NCBI GenBank assembly: GCA_003151335.1
Contig: PLXE01000084.1
Coordinates: forward strand, 37,568-84,438
Reading direction: 5' to 3'
Source: Acidobacteriaceae bacterium
Lineage (GTDB): Bacteria; Acidobacteriota; Terriglobia; Terriglobales; Acidobacteriaceae
Length of the DNA stretch: 46,871 nt
Below the pieces are notes generated by a model. The model had not been told where the DNA came from. It was given only the letters and a program-made list of their open reading frames with translations, and did no database searches. The translations under genes were made by a program, and so were the position numbers. Shown in pieces: positions 9,428 to 19,967 of this stretch; positions within the stretch are counted from its first letter, which is position 1, and each line of letters opens with the position of its first letter.

Positions 9428-9889
9428 GACGCCTCCTGCCAGCCGACAACATCCTAAATGATAAGGCCTTTCCAGGTCAGATGAGAACACGAGCCGAGGG
9501 TGGCATGGCACTCAGGTCGGTGGGAGAAGGCCGCCACTGAGCGCGGACCGGGCTGCCAGCCAAGAGCACGTCGCCGGGGCAAAAAGCAATCGGCGATTTG
9601 CCCGGTTCCCTCTCTGCTATTGGCGTTTCCACTACTCGGGTATCGCGCGGGTCAACATCATGCGTATGGTGAAACCGCTTCGTGGGCCCTACAATAGCTT
9701 GCATTACGGGGCTGTTGCCAGTATGCTGCAAGGCGAACAATTGGCGAAACCACAAGCGGTGCGATGCAAACGCTAGACGGCCCGGGAGGACCTGCCATCA
9801 GCAGCCACGCCAAAGCGGATCGGACGAAGCCAACAGCATCGCCGAGGCCGCACTCGCAGCCCACCCCAGCCACCGCCCGGAGAGGACCT
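9428..9889. other. Intergenic region without a recognised gene
   Basis: The stretch separates the divergent SEL1 and HTH genes. The open frames in it (for example the in-frame extension of the HTH gene from 9764) read as Pro/Arg-rich low-complexity translation with no domain. It must hold the promoters of both flanking genes, but I could not identify one with confidence. Confidence 0.45.
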
Positions 9890-10132
9890 ATGTTAGCCGA
9901 CGCGCGCGAAGTGATGAACATTCGGCAGGCATCGCACTATTTGGGAGTTTCCCCCGACACGCTTTATAAGTACGTCTCCGAGGAGATGATCCCGGCGTTC
10001 AAGCTGGGCAACCGCTGGAAGTTCAAAAAGAGCGTCCTCGACAATTGGATGGAGAACCAAAGCTTCCACAGCGAGGCTTTCCGGCCACGCAAACTGGGCA
10101 AGCCTGCCCGGGCCATGGCCGCCGCCGACTAA
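9890..10132 (+). CDS. Excisionase/MerR-type helix-turn-helix DNA-binding protein (80 aa)
   Basis: The sequence MNIRQASHYLGVSPDTLYKY, then EEMIPAFKLGNRWKFKKSVLDNWM, is the excisionase-family winged helix: a helix-turn-helix (QASHYLGVSPDTLYKYV) followed by a wing with the conserved (K)xGxRWxFxxxxLxxW pattern. The start at 9890 follows GGAGAGG at good spacing; an upstream ATG at 9764 would add a junk-like extension. Small proteins of this family act as transcription regulators or recombination directionality factors. No integrase lies next to it, so a regulatory role is more likely. Confidence 0.85.
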   Translation: MLADAREVMNIRQASHYLGVSPDTLYKYVSEEMIPAFKLGNRWKFKKSVLDNWMENQSFHSEAFRPRKLGKPARAMAAAD

Positions 10133-10176
10133 CTTCGGGATAGTCAAGCCCCGTTTCTTTGGACTACTCTTCTGCC

Positions 10177-10692
10177 ATGGCCGAGAGTTCGATCGAAAGC
10201 CGGCGCGAGACTCCCGAGAGTCCTAAGCAGCGCGCCCTGCACATGCTGCTTAAGGGCCTGGCGTTTGTTCCGAACCTGGTATTTGCGGCCCTTGCGGGCT
10301 CGCTGTTGGCCGCTCCCATCAGTCTTCTGCTCTTCCGTATCTTTCCCTCTGCGGTTGCCGCCTGCATCCAGGATGTGACGACTTTACTGCCGGCATTCGG
10401 CTTGGGATACCTGGTGGCGCGCAAGTTCCATCATTCCGTCGCCCGCTGGATCTGGCTTCCGGCGATTGCGTTGTGGCTACTGGTCGTCCTGCCCGACGTG
10501 GCCAGCTATACCGGCCAGACCTGCGGCCTGTCCCGATCACAGTACTTCCTGCACGAATTCGTCTTCGACATCCGCACCAATTGCGATGAAGGATTGGCTT
10601 GGCCTCTGTACACCCTGCCGACGCTGTGTTGCATCGGCTATTCGCTGGGCGCGAAGTTGGCGGCGCGCCGCCATCCTCCCAACCAGGAATAG
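10177..10692 (+). CDS. Four-helix membrane protein of unknown function
   Basis: The protein has 171 residues from the ATG at 10177; a TTG at 10159 would add six. The soluble N-terminus is followed by hydrophobic segments around GLAFVPNLVFAALAGSLLAA, DVTTLLPAFGLGYLVA, WIWLPAIALWLLVVLPDVA and WPLYTLPTLCCIGYSLGAKL. There is no recognised motif and no strong ribosome site. It lies 44 bp after the HTH gene on the same strand and could be cotranscribed with it. Confidence 0.65.
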   Translation: MAESSIESRRETPESPKQRALHMLLKGLAFVPNLVFAALAGSLLAAPISLLLFRIFPSAVAACIQDVTTLLPAFGLGYLVARKFHHSVARWIWLPAIALWLLVVLPDVASYTGQTCGLSRSQYFLHEFVFDIRTNCDEGLAWPLYTLPTLCCIGYSLGAKLAARRHPPNQE

Positions 10693-11001
10693 CACTAAAG
10701 GGCCACCGCCTCTTGGGGCTTTCTCTAGGACGTCAAAGAGTACCCCGAGGGCGTAGGGGCCGTGCCTAGCTACATCAACAACACCCTCCATTACGATTCA
10801 ATGACTGGTAGTCTGTTTCCCTAAACAGCGCAAGAGTCTGCAACTTTAGCTTCACTGCCCCCGCTAACCCCATGAATCTATTGTGCAAAGGATGGAACTC
10901 AAATTGCCAATAGTACAAGGTGAAGTTGGATACGCAGTTAGGATCTAAAACTCAACAAAGATCCACATCAAATCCGCTTTTCAAAAGGGAGCTTAAACAT
11001 C
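10693..11001. other. Intergenic region upstream of the PEP-CTERM gene
   Basis: This is about 310 bp of lower GC than its neighbours, without a coding-like frame. It presumably contains the promoter of the PEP-CTERM gene at 11002. I saw no reliable -35/-10 pair or operator. Confidence 0.4.
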
Positions 11002-11613
11002 ATGAAACTTCGCGCGACGATTTGGCTTTTCGCAGCATTGCTGGTTATGGCATCGAGTCCAGCGTGGTCTTCTACGAGCATTTGTGATGGGGTCTCAGGA
11101 AATCTGGTCACCAATTGCGGCTTTGAGACTGGTGACTTCACAGGTTGGACCCTGAGCGGGGACACCACTTTCATGGGAGTGTCGGGGTCCTACGCCAACT
11201 CTGGCAATTACGGGGCCTATCTGGGTCCAACAAGCTCAGATTCGAGCCTGTCGCAGTTCGTCGGTGATAACAGCACCAGCTACGAGATCTCTTTCTACCT
11301 GCAGGGTAATGGTAGCGGTCCAAACGATTTCACCGCCTTATGGAATGGCGTGCCTCTTTTGAGTCTGGTAAACGCCAGCCCGTTCTCGTATACGCTCTAT
11401 ACGTTTGACGTGTCGGGCAACTACGGTGCCGGATCGAATTTACTAGAATTCGACATGCGTAACGATCCCTCCTACTGGGGACTGGATGACGTAAGCGTCG
11501 TCAATACCGGGGGTGGTGGTACAACTCCAGAGCCGAGCAGTCTGTTGTTGCTGGGAAGCGGCTTGCTGACCGTGGGCGGAGTGATTCGCAGGAAATTCCT
11601 GGCGAATCGCTAG
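11002..11613 (+). CDS. PEP-CTERM sorted exported protein
   Basis: The protein has 203 residues. A Sec signal peptide (MKLRATIWLFAALLVMASSP, cleavage near AWS-S) is followed by a beta-rich extracellular domain that starts LVTNCGFETGDFTGW, common in DUF642-like or carbohydrate-binding-like modules. The C-terminus is a complete PEP-CTERM tripartite signal: TPEPSS, a hydrophobic helix (LLLLGSGLLTVGGVI) and a basic tail (RRKFLANR). Such proteins are processed by an exosortase and usually released with extracellular polysaccharide. No exosortase is in the window. The ribosome site GGGAG precedes the ATG and a strong terminator follows, so it is monocistronic. Confidence 0.9.
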   Translation: MKLRATIWLFAALLVMASSPAWSSTSICDGVSGNLVTNCGFETGDFTGWTLSGDTTFMGVSGSYANSGNYGAYLGPTSSDSSLSQFVGDNSTSYEISFYLQGNGSGPNDFTALWNGVPLLSLVNASPFSYTLYTFDVSGNYGAGSNLLEFDMRNDPSYWGLDDVSVVNTGGGGTTPEPSSLLLLGSGLLTVGGVIRRKFLANR

Positions 11614-11678
11614 AGACAGACACAGAGGACGGACCGCGCCAGACGTCGGCCCGAAGCGTCGTGCTGTTATTGGCTTCT

Positions 11679-11710
11679 GAGGCACCCTGTGGAGGGTGCC
11701 TCAACTTTTT
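11679..11710 (+). terminator. Rho-independent terminator of the PEP-CTERM gene
   Basis: A perfect 10-bp stem GAGGCACCCT / AGGGTGCCTC with loop GTGG is followed by AACTTTTT. It is 65 bp after the stop of the PEP-CTERM gene and is the best terminator in the window. Confidence 0.93.
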
Positions 11711-11802
11711 CTGCAACCGGCCGCCTGCTCAATATCCGGTTTGTCCGGGCGGAGCCGAAGCGCCTGGCGGTTCGCGATTCCAATTACACGCTACAATGAG
11801 GT

Positions 11803-12003
11803 ATGCACAACTATCGTCTGGTGAGAGATCGCTCGGCTGTACAGGTCTTTGTGGATGGAATACCCAAAGTGACGGTTGACGCCAATCAAAGAAATGAATT
11901 GCGCAACTACATGGTTTCAGCCGGCCTCACGCCCGACGAGGTCAACCACAAGGTCCACGAACTCTACATGACCAACACCACGGAATTCACCAGCGAACGT
12001 TGA
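11803..12003 (+). CDS. Small conserved-looking protein, unknown (66 aa)
   Basis: A compact frame starts MHNYRLVRDRSAVQVFVDGI and contains a charged helical middle (NQRNELRNYMVSAGLTPDEV). The ATG follows AATGAGGT at suitable spacing. Composition is protein-like, with balanced charged and hydrophobic residues and no low complexity, and the frame lies between a terminator and a convergent gene. No domain was recognised. Confidence 0.6.
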   Translation: MHNYRLVRDRSAVQVFVDGIPKVTVDANQRNELRNYMVSAGLTPDEVNHKVHELYMTNTTEFTSER

Positions 12004-12115
12004 CTTTGTCCAGCCGGGCGCACCGCGTTCCAGCCAGAATGGGAAGCCACGGAAGCCGTGTCGCGCGGGACAGATTGTGACAGCGCTTTCACGCCTATCA
12101 CAACTGCGTTAACGG

Positions 12116-12337
12116 TTACGCAGTAGCCTTCCGCGATCCTGCGATTAGCAACACCACTCCGGCCGCGCAAAGCACGCCTCCCACTACCGGCGGCAGCTTC
12201 TCGTCATGGTGAGTGGTGATGCCCACGGAAGCATCTCCGATCTTCAGGTCATGGGAATGGCTGGTGGGAATCGGCACGACAAACGACAGAATTCCCAGCA
12301 CCAGTACGACAATTCCGATCCAAGCTAAAGGTCGCAT
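12116..12337 (-). CDS. Small two-helix membrane protein (73 aa)
   Basis: Two hydrophobic helices (MRPLAWIGIVVLVLGILSFV and VVGGVLCAAGVVLLIAGSRK) flank a short polar loop with SHSHDLKIGDASVGITTHHD. This build resembles DUF3185-type small membrane proteins of soil bacteria. GGAGG lies 6-7 nt before the ATG. The loop has four His residues, which may be coincidence. The function is unknown. Confidence 0.7.
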   Translation of the reverse strand: MRPLAWIGIVVLVLGILSFVVPIPTSHSHDLKIGDASVGITTHHDEKLPPVVGGVLCAAGVVLLIAGSRKATA

Positions 12338-12367
12338 ACATCCTCCGTCGATCCTGATGGGATGAGT

Positions 12368-12850
12368 TTACTCCTGCTCCGTATGCCCGGACTTATGGGG
12401 AGGCGCCTTCTCTTTCGAGCCGACCTCCAGCAGCCGCTTGGTCATCAGCACCAGCCCCAGGACCTGCGTCCATTCCGAAACAATGTTGCCCACGACTTGT
12501 CCCCAGCGGCTGTTGGGGCGCATGGCCCGGAACGCGATCACCCAGCCGATGCCGGTCACCAGCAGAAACAGGGTCAGCGAATGCTCACGCAGGAATTCCT
12601 TTATCGCTGATGGCAACCTGCCTTTGGGTTGCTTGCTCTCGGCGGAGCCCTTCTCGTACAGATACTTGGTCATGACGACGGTCACCACCACGCCCGTCCA
12701 GTCCGCGATGGCGTTGCCGAAAAACGAGCCTAGATGGGTTTCTGGGTTCGACAGACAATAGAGGACGATCAGCGAAAGCACGACTCCCAGCGTGCCCAGG
12801 CTCAGGGAATGCTTTTGCAGAAATTGTTTCAGGGTGCGAGGTCGCTTCAT
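12368..12850 (-). CDS. Membrane protein built of two homologous halves (160 aa)
   Basis: The sequence is an internal duplication. Half one runs KQFLQKHSLSLGTLGVVLSL, then LGSFFGNAIADWTGVVVTVV and MTKYLYEKGS. Half two runs KEFLREHSLTLFLLVTGIGW, then WGQVVGNIVSEWTQVLGLVL and MTKRLLEVGS. Each half has two hydrophobic helices joined by a loop containing a G(N)xI(A/S)(D/E)W motif, and ends with MTK(Y/R)L. The whole is probably a four-helix inner-membrane protein with pseudo-twofold symmetry. No ribosome site is obvious at the ATG, but no better start exists. It lies 30 bp upstream of the small two-helix gene and may be cotranscribed with it. Confidence 0.75.
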   Translation of the reverse strand: MKRPRTLKQFLQKHSLSLGTLGVVLSLIVLYCLSNPETHLGSFFGNAIADWTGVVVTVVMTKYLYEKGSAESKQPKGRLPSAIKEFLREHSLTLFLLVTGIGWVIAFRAMRPNSRWGQVVGNIVSEWTQVLGLVLMTKRLLEVGSKEKAPPHKSGHTEQE

Positions 12851-12935
12851 GCAACTACTGTACTAAAGCTCGCTGCACAGATTTCTCTTCCGGGCGAACG
12901 CTCTCAACCTCTGTCATCCAGCGTATCCTTCGGAA

Positions 12936-13937
12936 ATGGATGTTTTCGCCCTCACTCGCAAGCTGATTGACATCGAGTCCACCACGGGCCAGGAAGCCGC
13001 GGTCGCGGAGGTACTGGCGCGTGAACTGACGCAGCTTGGCTACGTGGTTGAGCGCATGGCGGTCGAAGGCGATCGCTCCAATCTTTGTGCGACCCATCCC
13101 GGCCATCCCCGGCCGGAGCTGGTGTTTTCCACCCACATGGACACGGTGCCGCCGTTCGTGCCTTCGTCCGAGACCGCCGACCGCATCTACGGACGCGGCT
13201 CCTGCGACGCCAAGGGCATCATGGTGGCGCAGATTGCAGCCGCCGAGAAGCTGAAGCGCGAAGCCATTCATGTGGGCCTGCTTTTCTTGGTGGGCGAGGA
13301 GCGCGACAGCCAGGGTGCACAGATCGCCAACCAGCAGCCGCGCGGGGCCAAGTTCCTCATCAACGGCGAGCCTACCGAGAACAAGCTGGCAGTGGCTTCG
13401 AAGGGCACGCTGCGGGTCGAGCTGGTGGCGCGCGGCAAGATGGCGCATTCCGCCTATCCCGAGCTGGGCGAGTCGGCGATCGAAAAGCTGCTCGATGCCC
13501 TGGACAACCTTCGCAAGCTCGATCTGCCCCACAATCCCAAGGCCGGCCCGTGCACCATGAACATCGGCCTGATCGAAGGAGGCCGCGCACCCAACGTCAT
13601 TCCCGACCACGCGCGCGCGCATCTGCTATTTCGCCTGGTCGGGCCGGCGCAACAATTGCGCCAACAAATCACCAGCGCGGTTGCCGGCAAAGCTGAAGCC
13701 GCATTCAAGCTCGAGATCCCCTACATGGAGTTCACCACCGTGCCCGGAATCGAGACCATGATTGCCGCCTTCACCACCGACATTCCCGCGCTGACGAACT
13801 GGGGCCAGCCGCTGCTCATCGGCCCCGGCTCCATTCACGTGGCCCACACCGAAGGCGAGTACATCGAAAAGCGGCAGTTGCTGGAGGCCGTGGATCTGTA
13901 CGCGCGCATCGCCCGCGAGCTGCTTTCACAGAAGTGA
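12936..13937 (+). CDS. M20-family metallopeptidase (ArgE/DapE/CPG2-like)
   Basis: The 333-residue protein carries the full two-zinc M20 pattern: H67 and D69 in STHMDTVPPF, bridging D91 in GRGSCDAKG, the catalytic and ligand pair E121-E122 in GEERDS, and a late ligand H304 in HVAHTEGEYI. The GKMAHSAYPELGESAIEKL segment marks the dimerisation domain. These enzymes hydrolyse amide bonds of small peptides or N-acyl amino acids. It could be an acetylornithine or succinyl-diaminopimelate deacylase, but it is shorter than the typical 375-400 residues and has no arginine or lysine pathway neighbours, so the substrate stays open. Confidence 0.88.
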   Translation: MDVFALTRKLIDIESTTGQEAAVAEVLARELTQLGYVVERMAVEGDRSNLCATHPGHPRPELVFSTHMDTVPPFVPSSETADRIYGRGSCDAKGIMVAQIAAAEKLKREAIHVGLLFLVGEERDSQGAQIANQQPRGAKFLINGEPTENKLAVASKGTLRVELVARGKMAHSAYPELGESAIEKLLDALDNLRKLDLPHNPKAGPCTMNIGLIEGGRAPNVIPDHARAHLLFRLVGPAQQLRQQITSAVAGKAEAAFKLEIPYMEFTTVPGIETMIAAFTTDIPALTNWGQPLLIGPGSIHVAHTEGEYIEKRQLLEAVDLYARIARELLSQK

Positions 13938-14050
13938 AACCCTGTCGATTACAGCAGACCTAGAGTTGCTGTATCGTGTGATGTCTGGAACCCGCTTTCG
14001 CAGGCCGCGAAAAAACTCTGGGCAGAATCCGGAATGCCTGTTGGTGGGAG

Positions 14051-14092
14051 CCCCCGCATTCATGCGGGGGGGAAGGAGCGCTTCAGCGCTCC
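14051..14092. repeat. Two tandem perfect hairpins after the M20 gene
   Basis: The hairpins are CCCCCGCATTCATGCGGGGG at 14051-14070 and GGAGCGCTTCAGCGCTCC at 14075-14092, both with a TC at the centre. A short AT-rich tract (AAATTTTGATTTG) follows. They probably form a termination or mRNA-end structure for the M20 gene, although no uninterrupted U-run is present. The design resembles palindromic repeat units. Confidence 0.6.
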
Positions 14093-14158
14093 TGGAGAAA
14101 TTTTGATTTGATTATGCGCTTTAGCGCTGGCGCCGAGAAGACATCAGGGCGTCGCAGT

Positions 14159-14452
14159 CTATCGGTAGTGGTAGTGCTCAAGGTAAAACAGGGCTGCAAA
14201 CGCGACCGCCAAAGCGGCGACGGGAAATGCCAAGGGTCGCGCGCTTCGCGAAGGCCGCCTCCAATCCGCCGTGGCCAGGAAAAGTAAGATCATCGGCACC
14301 AGGGCAACGATGGCGAGCTGAAAGATATGCGCCGCCGTGCCTTCGTCCGGCTGAGGCGGTTGAAAATAGCCGCTCAGTACCGCAAGCAACGCGATAAGAG
14401 ACAGGACGATTATGAATTTGCCGCTGACACGGTTGATTTGCTGCCCAGTCAT
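14159..14452 (-). CDS. Small three-helix membrane protein (97 aa)
   Basis: Three hydrophobic segments are visible: FIIVLSLIALLAVLSGYF, IFQLAIVALVPMILLFLATA and PLAFPVAALAVAFAALFYLE. The basic loop between helices two and three (DWRRPSRSARP) suggests it faces the cytoplasm. AAAGGAAG is well placed before the ATG. No family was recognised; the similar size and hydrophobicity to small permease-like proteins is not diagnostic. Confidence 0.65.
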   Translation of the reverse strand: MTGQQINRVSGKFIIVLSLIALLAVLSGYFQPPQPDEGTAAHIFQLAIVALVPMILLFLATADWRRPSRSARPLAFPVAALAVAFAALFYLEHYHYR

Positions 14453-14532
14453 GGCTTCACTTCCTTTCCGGCTGGTATAGGGATTGTCAAGTAAGAATCC
14501 CTAAGTCTTGATTTTCGGTTTGACATCTTAAC

Positions 14533-16737
<2,205 letters not shown>

Positions 16738-16794
16738 GCGCTGACCAGGAATGGTCATAATCAACTCGAAATTTTCCCGGATTACTTGTCGAAC

Positions 16795-17847
16795 CTATTT
16801 CGTCCCGTTGGGATACACCAGAATCTTGCTGGCCTCGCCGGTCTTCAGCCGCTCCATGCCTTGTGCGAAATCTTTCATCGCAATGCGGTCGGTGATGACG
16901 GGATGCAGGTCAAGCTTGTTGGCCTTCAGCAGCGCGGTCATCTGATACCAGGTCTGATACATGCGGCGTCCGTTGATGCCCTGCACGGTCGCGCCTTTGA
17001 AGATGACTTCTTCCGCGAGGTTGAGTTCGACTGGCTTGGAGGGAATTCCGAGGAGGGACATGCGGCCACCGAGACGCAGGATTTTGAATCCTGTGCGGAT
17101 GGCTTCGGTGCGCCCGGCCATCTCCAGCACGACGTCCACGCCGGTGCCGCCGGTGTTGTCCATCACGATCTGGTACACGTCGTCCTTGGTGGGATCGAGG
17201 ACGAAGTCGGGCTTCATCTGCCGGGCGATCTTGCGGCGATGTTCGTTCACCTCGAGCGCGTAAATCTGGGTGGCCCCGCAGGCGCGCGCTACGGCGATGG
17301 AGAACAGCCCGATCGGGCCGCAACCGCTGATGGCCACGCTCTTGGCGGCGATGTCGCCGGCCAGCACGGTGTGCACCGCATTGCCCAGCGGATCAAGAAT
17401 GGACGCGTACTCCGGCAGGATAGAAGGATCGAGCTTCCAGATATTCGACTCGGGAATGACGACGTACTCGGCGAAGGCGCCGTTGGTGTCCACGCCGATG
17501 ATCTTCACGTGCTGGCAGATGTGCGCCTCGCCGGTGCGGCATTGCAGGCACTTGCCGCACGCCACATGCATTTCGGCGGAGACGAAGTCGCCGGGCTTGA
17601 CGCTGGTCACTTCGTCGCCCACGGCCTCGACCGTGCCGCAGAACTCGTGGCCGGGAATCAGCGGAGGATGAATGCGGCGCTGCGCCCACTGGTCCCATTG
17701 GTAAATGTGCAGGTCGGTGCCGCAGATGGATGCCATCTTGACCTTGACCAGCACCTCGGTCAGGCCAAATTGCGGCTTGGGAACTTCGCGGATTTCTATG
17801 CCCGGCGCAGATGCGGGCTTAACGACGGCAAGCATGGTATTCGACAT
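16795..17847 (-). CDS. tdh: Zinc-dependent L-threonine 3-dehydrogenase-like enzyme
   Basis: This is a medium-chain alcohol dehydrogenase of 350 residues from the ATG at 17847; an earlier GTG/ATG in frame would add 13. Catalytic zinc ligands are C42 (ICGTDLHIY), H67 and E68 (PGHEF); structural zinc ligands are C97, C100, C103 and C111. The Rossmann motif is AISGCGPIGLFSIAVA. ICGTDLHIYQWDQWAQRRI is the characteristic Tdh segment: its HIYxWDxWxQ distinguishes threonine dehydrogenase from other sugar and alcohol dehydrogenases. The expected reaction is L-threonine to 2-amino-3-oxobutyrate with NAD. The partner ligase gene kbl is not next to it, so the substrate assignment is likely but not proved. 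Confidence 0.88.
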   Translation of the reverse strand: MSNTMLAVVKPASAPGIEIREVPKPQFGLTEVLVKVKMASICGTDLHIYQWDQWAQRRIHPPLIPGHEFCGTVEAVGDEVTSVKPGDFVSAEMHVACGKCLQCRTGEAHICQHVKIIGVDTNGAFAEYVVIPESNIWKLDPSILPEYASILDPLGNAVHTVLAGDIAAKSVAISGCGPIGLFSIAVARACGATQIYALEVNEHRRKIARQMKPDFVLDPTKDDVYQIVMDNTGGTGVDVVLEMAGRTEAIRTGFKILRLGGRMSLLGIPSKPVELNLAEEVIFKGATVQGINGRRMYQTWYQMTALLKANKLDLHPVITDRIAMKDFAQGMERLKTGEASKILVYPNGTK

Positions 17848-18051
17848 GAGGATGGCTCTTGGATGCGGTTCCCACCCAGTCCGCAACTGCGGCGGACAAG
17901 GACGGGCATTCGCGTTACGTCAGCCCAGTGTGAATAAGAAGCGGTGGGCAAACCAACAAGTTTATCACGCGGAAGGAGGGGCGATCAGCGCGGCGGGAAG
18001 GCTGTCTATCACCCTTGCGCCAAAGGGGGGCGAAAGGATGGGGCACCCCAC

Positions 18052-18327
18052 TCAGTTGGGAGTTTTCCGGTCATCGTAGTACCAGCGCCGGAAGCGTTGC
18101 AGGATGGTGTCGTTCGCGCCTGGCGTGGTTTGCGGATGATCAGGGTCGTCCCGATGTTTCCATTTTTCTCGCACGACCAAGACCGACAACAGGATCACCA
18201 GCGAGAAGCGCACCGCCATCAAACTAAGATCGGCTGTCCTGGAATATTTGAAGCTGGGAGTGGCGGCGAAGCTGAGCAGCAAAAGCACCGCGAGGAAGAT
18301 GGCCCAGCCAGATAGTTTGCCTCTCAC
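18052..18327 (-). CDS. Small two-helix membrane protein (91 aa)
   Basis: Two hydrophobic helices (GWAIFLAVLLLLSFAATPSF; LSLMAVRFSLVILLSVLVVR) are followed by a charged soluble tail ending LQRFRRWYYDDRKTPN. The likely start is a GTG at 18327 with GGGGGC upstream. It lies just downstream of the DUF1572 gene on the same strand (53 bp) and may share its transcript. The function is not recognised. Confidence 0.6.
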   Translation of the reverse strand: MRGKLSGWAIFLAVLLLLSFAATPSFKYSRTADLSLMAVRFSLVILLSVLVVREKWKHRDDPDHPQTTPGANDTILQRFRRWYYDDRKTPN

Positions 18328-18380
18328 GATTGCCCCCGAGCTCTAAGTGGTAAGTGCCAAGTGCTGAATGCCGCGCCCCG

Positions 18381-18941
18381 TCACTTCCCACGTTTGCGCA
18401 ACAACTCCGCGTTGTACTGCTCACTCTGGCCTTTGGGGACGCTGAGCGATTTCCACTCCGCGCCCTTCCAATGTTTCGCCAGGTACACGATCTGTCCCAC
18501 GTGATACGCGTAGTGCACGACCTGGCGGTTGATGGCCTGCAGCACGGAATGCGGTTCGCCGTGAATGGTGACCGTGCGGCCCAAGTCGTCAGGCTGGAGC
18601 GAGTTGATCGTGTCGAAAACCAGATGCCAATTCTCTTCCCACGAGCTGAGCACTTCTTCGCGTTTGGCGTCGGCGTGCATGACAAATTCGCGATCGCGAT
18701 TGCGGTCGGGCTTCTCGCCATCGCTGGTGAGGAAGCCGGTAAAACGCGAGCGCATGTTGCCCGCCATGTGCTTCACGATGACGGCGACGCTATTGGATTC
18801 GGCGTCGGACGCGGCAAAAAATTGCTCATCCGTGAGCTGGGCCATGGCGCCATCGGCCAGACGCTTGTGGCCGCGCAGGCTGCGGAACGCTTCGTCGAGA
18901 TAGAGATCGTCAATGCCGGGCATAAGAAGGTGCGTCTCCAT
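18381..18941 (-). CDS. DUF1572 / DinB-like four-helix protein
   Basis: The protein has 186 residues from the ATG at 18941; a TTG at 18968 would add nine. The family pattern is clear: an N-terminal helix, then SVAVIVKHMAGNMRSRFTGF followed by LTSDGEKPDRNRDREF, and near the end HYAYHVGQIVYLAKHWKG. The three histidines in VKHMAGN, HYAYH and LAKH occupy the positions that bind a metal in DinB/YfiT-type proteins. These are often thiol-dependent or stress-related transferases, but no activity is established for this subgroup. The location is probably cytoplasmic. Confidence 0.88.
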   Translation of the reverse strand: METHLLMPGIDDLYLDEAFRSLRGHKRLADGAMAQLTDEQFFAASDAESNSVAVIVKHMAGNMRSRFTGFLTSDGEKPDRNRDREFVMHADAKREEVLSSWEENWHLVFDTINSLQPDDLGRTVTIHGEPHSVLQAINRQVVHYAYHVGQIVYLAKHWKGAEWKSLSVPKGQSEQYNAELLRKRGK

Positions 18942-19093
18942 TACGGGATGCGGTTCCTGGGACTTCAAGTCTCGCCAAAGTGATTTTCAAGTGTGTGCAT
19001 TACCATTCCACAAAATCCGAAGTTGTCACCGGGCTTGGGCGTATTCAGCGCACAATTATGTTCGTTGCCTGGGTCGCAAGACTTAAGTCTGCG

Positions 19094-19903
19094 TCACTGG
19101 CCCTTGGCCTGTATCGAAAGCAGGTCGATCTCAAAAATGAGGGTGGCGTTGGGAGCAATGTCGGCGCCCGCGCCGCGCTCGCCATAGGCAAGTAGGGCGG
19201 GAATAAAGAGCTGCCACTTCGATCCCACCGGCATCAACTGCAGGGCCTCGGTCCAGCCTTTGATGACTCCATTCACCGGAAACGTCGCCGGTTGGCCGCG
19301 TTTGTAGGAGCTGTCAAATTCGGTACCGTTGATGAGCGTGCCGCGATAGTTGCAAACCACCGAGTCACTGGCTGTGGGCTTCGTCCCTGTACCTGCTTTC
19401 AAGATTTTGTATTGCAGACCGCTGGGCAGCGTAATGACGCCTTCCTTGGTTTTGTTGGCGGCCAGAAATGCTTCGCCTTCCGGCTTGTTGGCGGCGCCCA
19501 TTTGTTGCGCCTTCTCCGCCTGCTGCTTGCGCAAATCTTCCTGTAATTGCGTAAGCAGGGTGCGAGCCTCCTCTTCGCTCAGCAGCGGCTTGTTACCAGC
19601 CAGTCCGTCCTTCAAGCCTTGCAGCAGGGCCGCCGGGTCAACCTCCACCGCCTGCTTGTGCAGGTTGGTGCCTACATTCATCCCCAGCGCATAGCTGATC
19701 TTGTCTTTCTGCGTCTTGAGGACAAGGGCTTGGGAGCTATTCGCGGCAGAGTTTGGAGGGGTCTCCGCCGCAGAAGTGTGTTGGGTCTTGGTCGTGGGAG
19801 TCGGTTGGGGATTCGTGGGCGCAGATTGCTGCCCCCATGCATTGGCAAGCAGCAGCATCCCGGCCGCCCAGATAGTGATCGCGATGGCAAGTGATTTCTT
19901 CAT
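19094..19903 (-). CDS. FKBP-type peptidyl-prolyl isomerase, exported (Mip/FkpA-like)
   Basis: A signal peptide (MKKSLAIAITIWAAGMLLLA, cleavage near AWG-Q) precedes a Pro/Thr-rich linker. A helical FKBP N-terminal dimerisation domain follows (KISYALGMNVGTNLHKQAVE, then LLQGLKDGLAGNKPLLSEEE), then a C-terminal FKBP domain from about residue 160. Typical FKBP motifs are present: VVCNYRGTLINGTEFDSSYK, PATFPVNGVIKGWTEALQLM, KWQLFIPALLAYGERGAG and LIFEIDLLSI. It would catalyse proline isomerisation and assist folding in the periplasm or at the surface. The length (269 aa) and layout match Mip/FkpA proteins. Confidence 0.94.
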   Translation of the reverse strand: MKKSLAIAITIWAAGMLLLANAWGQQSAPTNPQPTPTTKTQHTSAAETPPNSAANSSQALVLKTQKDKISYALGMNVGTNLHKQAVEVDPAALLQGLKDGLAGNKPLLSEEEARTLLTQLQEDLRKQQAEKAQQMGAANKPEGEAFLAANKTKEGVITLPSGLQYKILKAGTGTKPTASDSVVCNYRGTLINGTEFDSSYKRGQPATFPVNGVIKGWTEALQLMPVGSKWQLFIPALLAYGERGAGADIAPNATLIFEIDLLSIQAKGQ

Positions 19904-19967
19904 CCAGGTATTGTCACATTGGCGCGCCGCCTGCGCAAACCCGAGGTGCGCGTCAGCCCAGAATTGC

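Noticed and set aside
16786-17937. 383-codon plus-strand frame opposite the threonine dehydrogenase gene
   Set aside because: The minus-strand protein has all zinc ligands and the Rossmann motif; the antisense frame has no recognisable feature.
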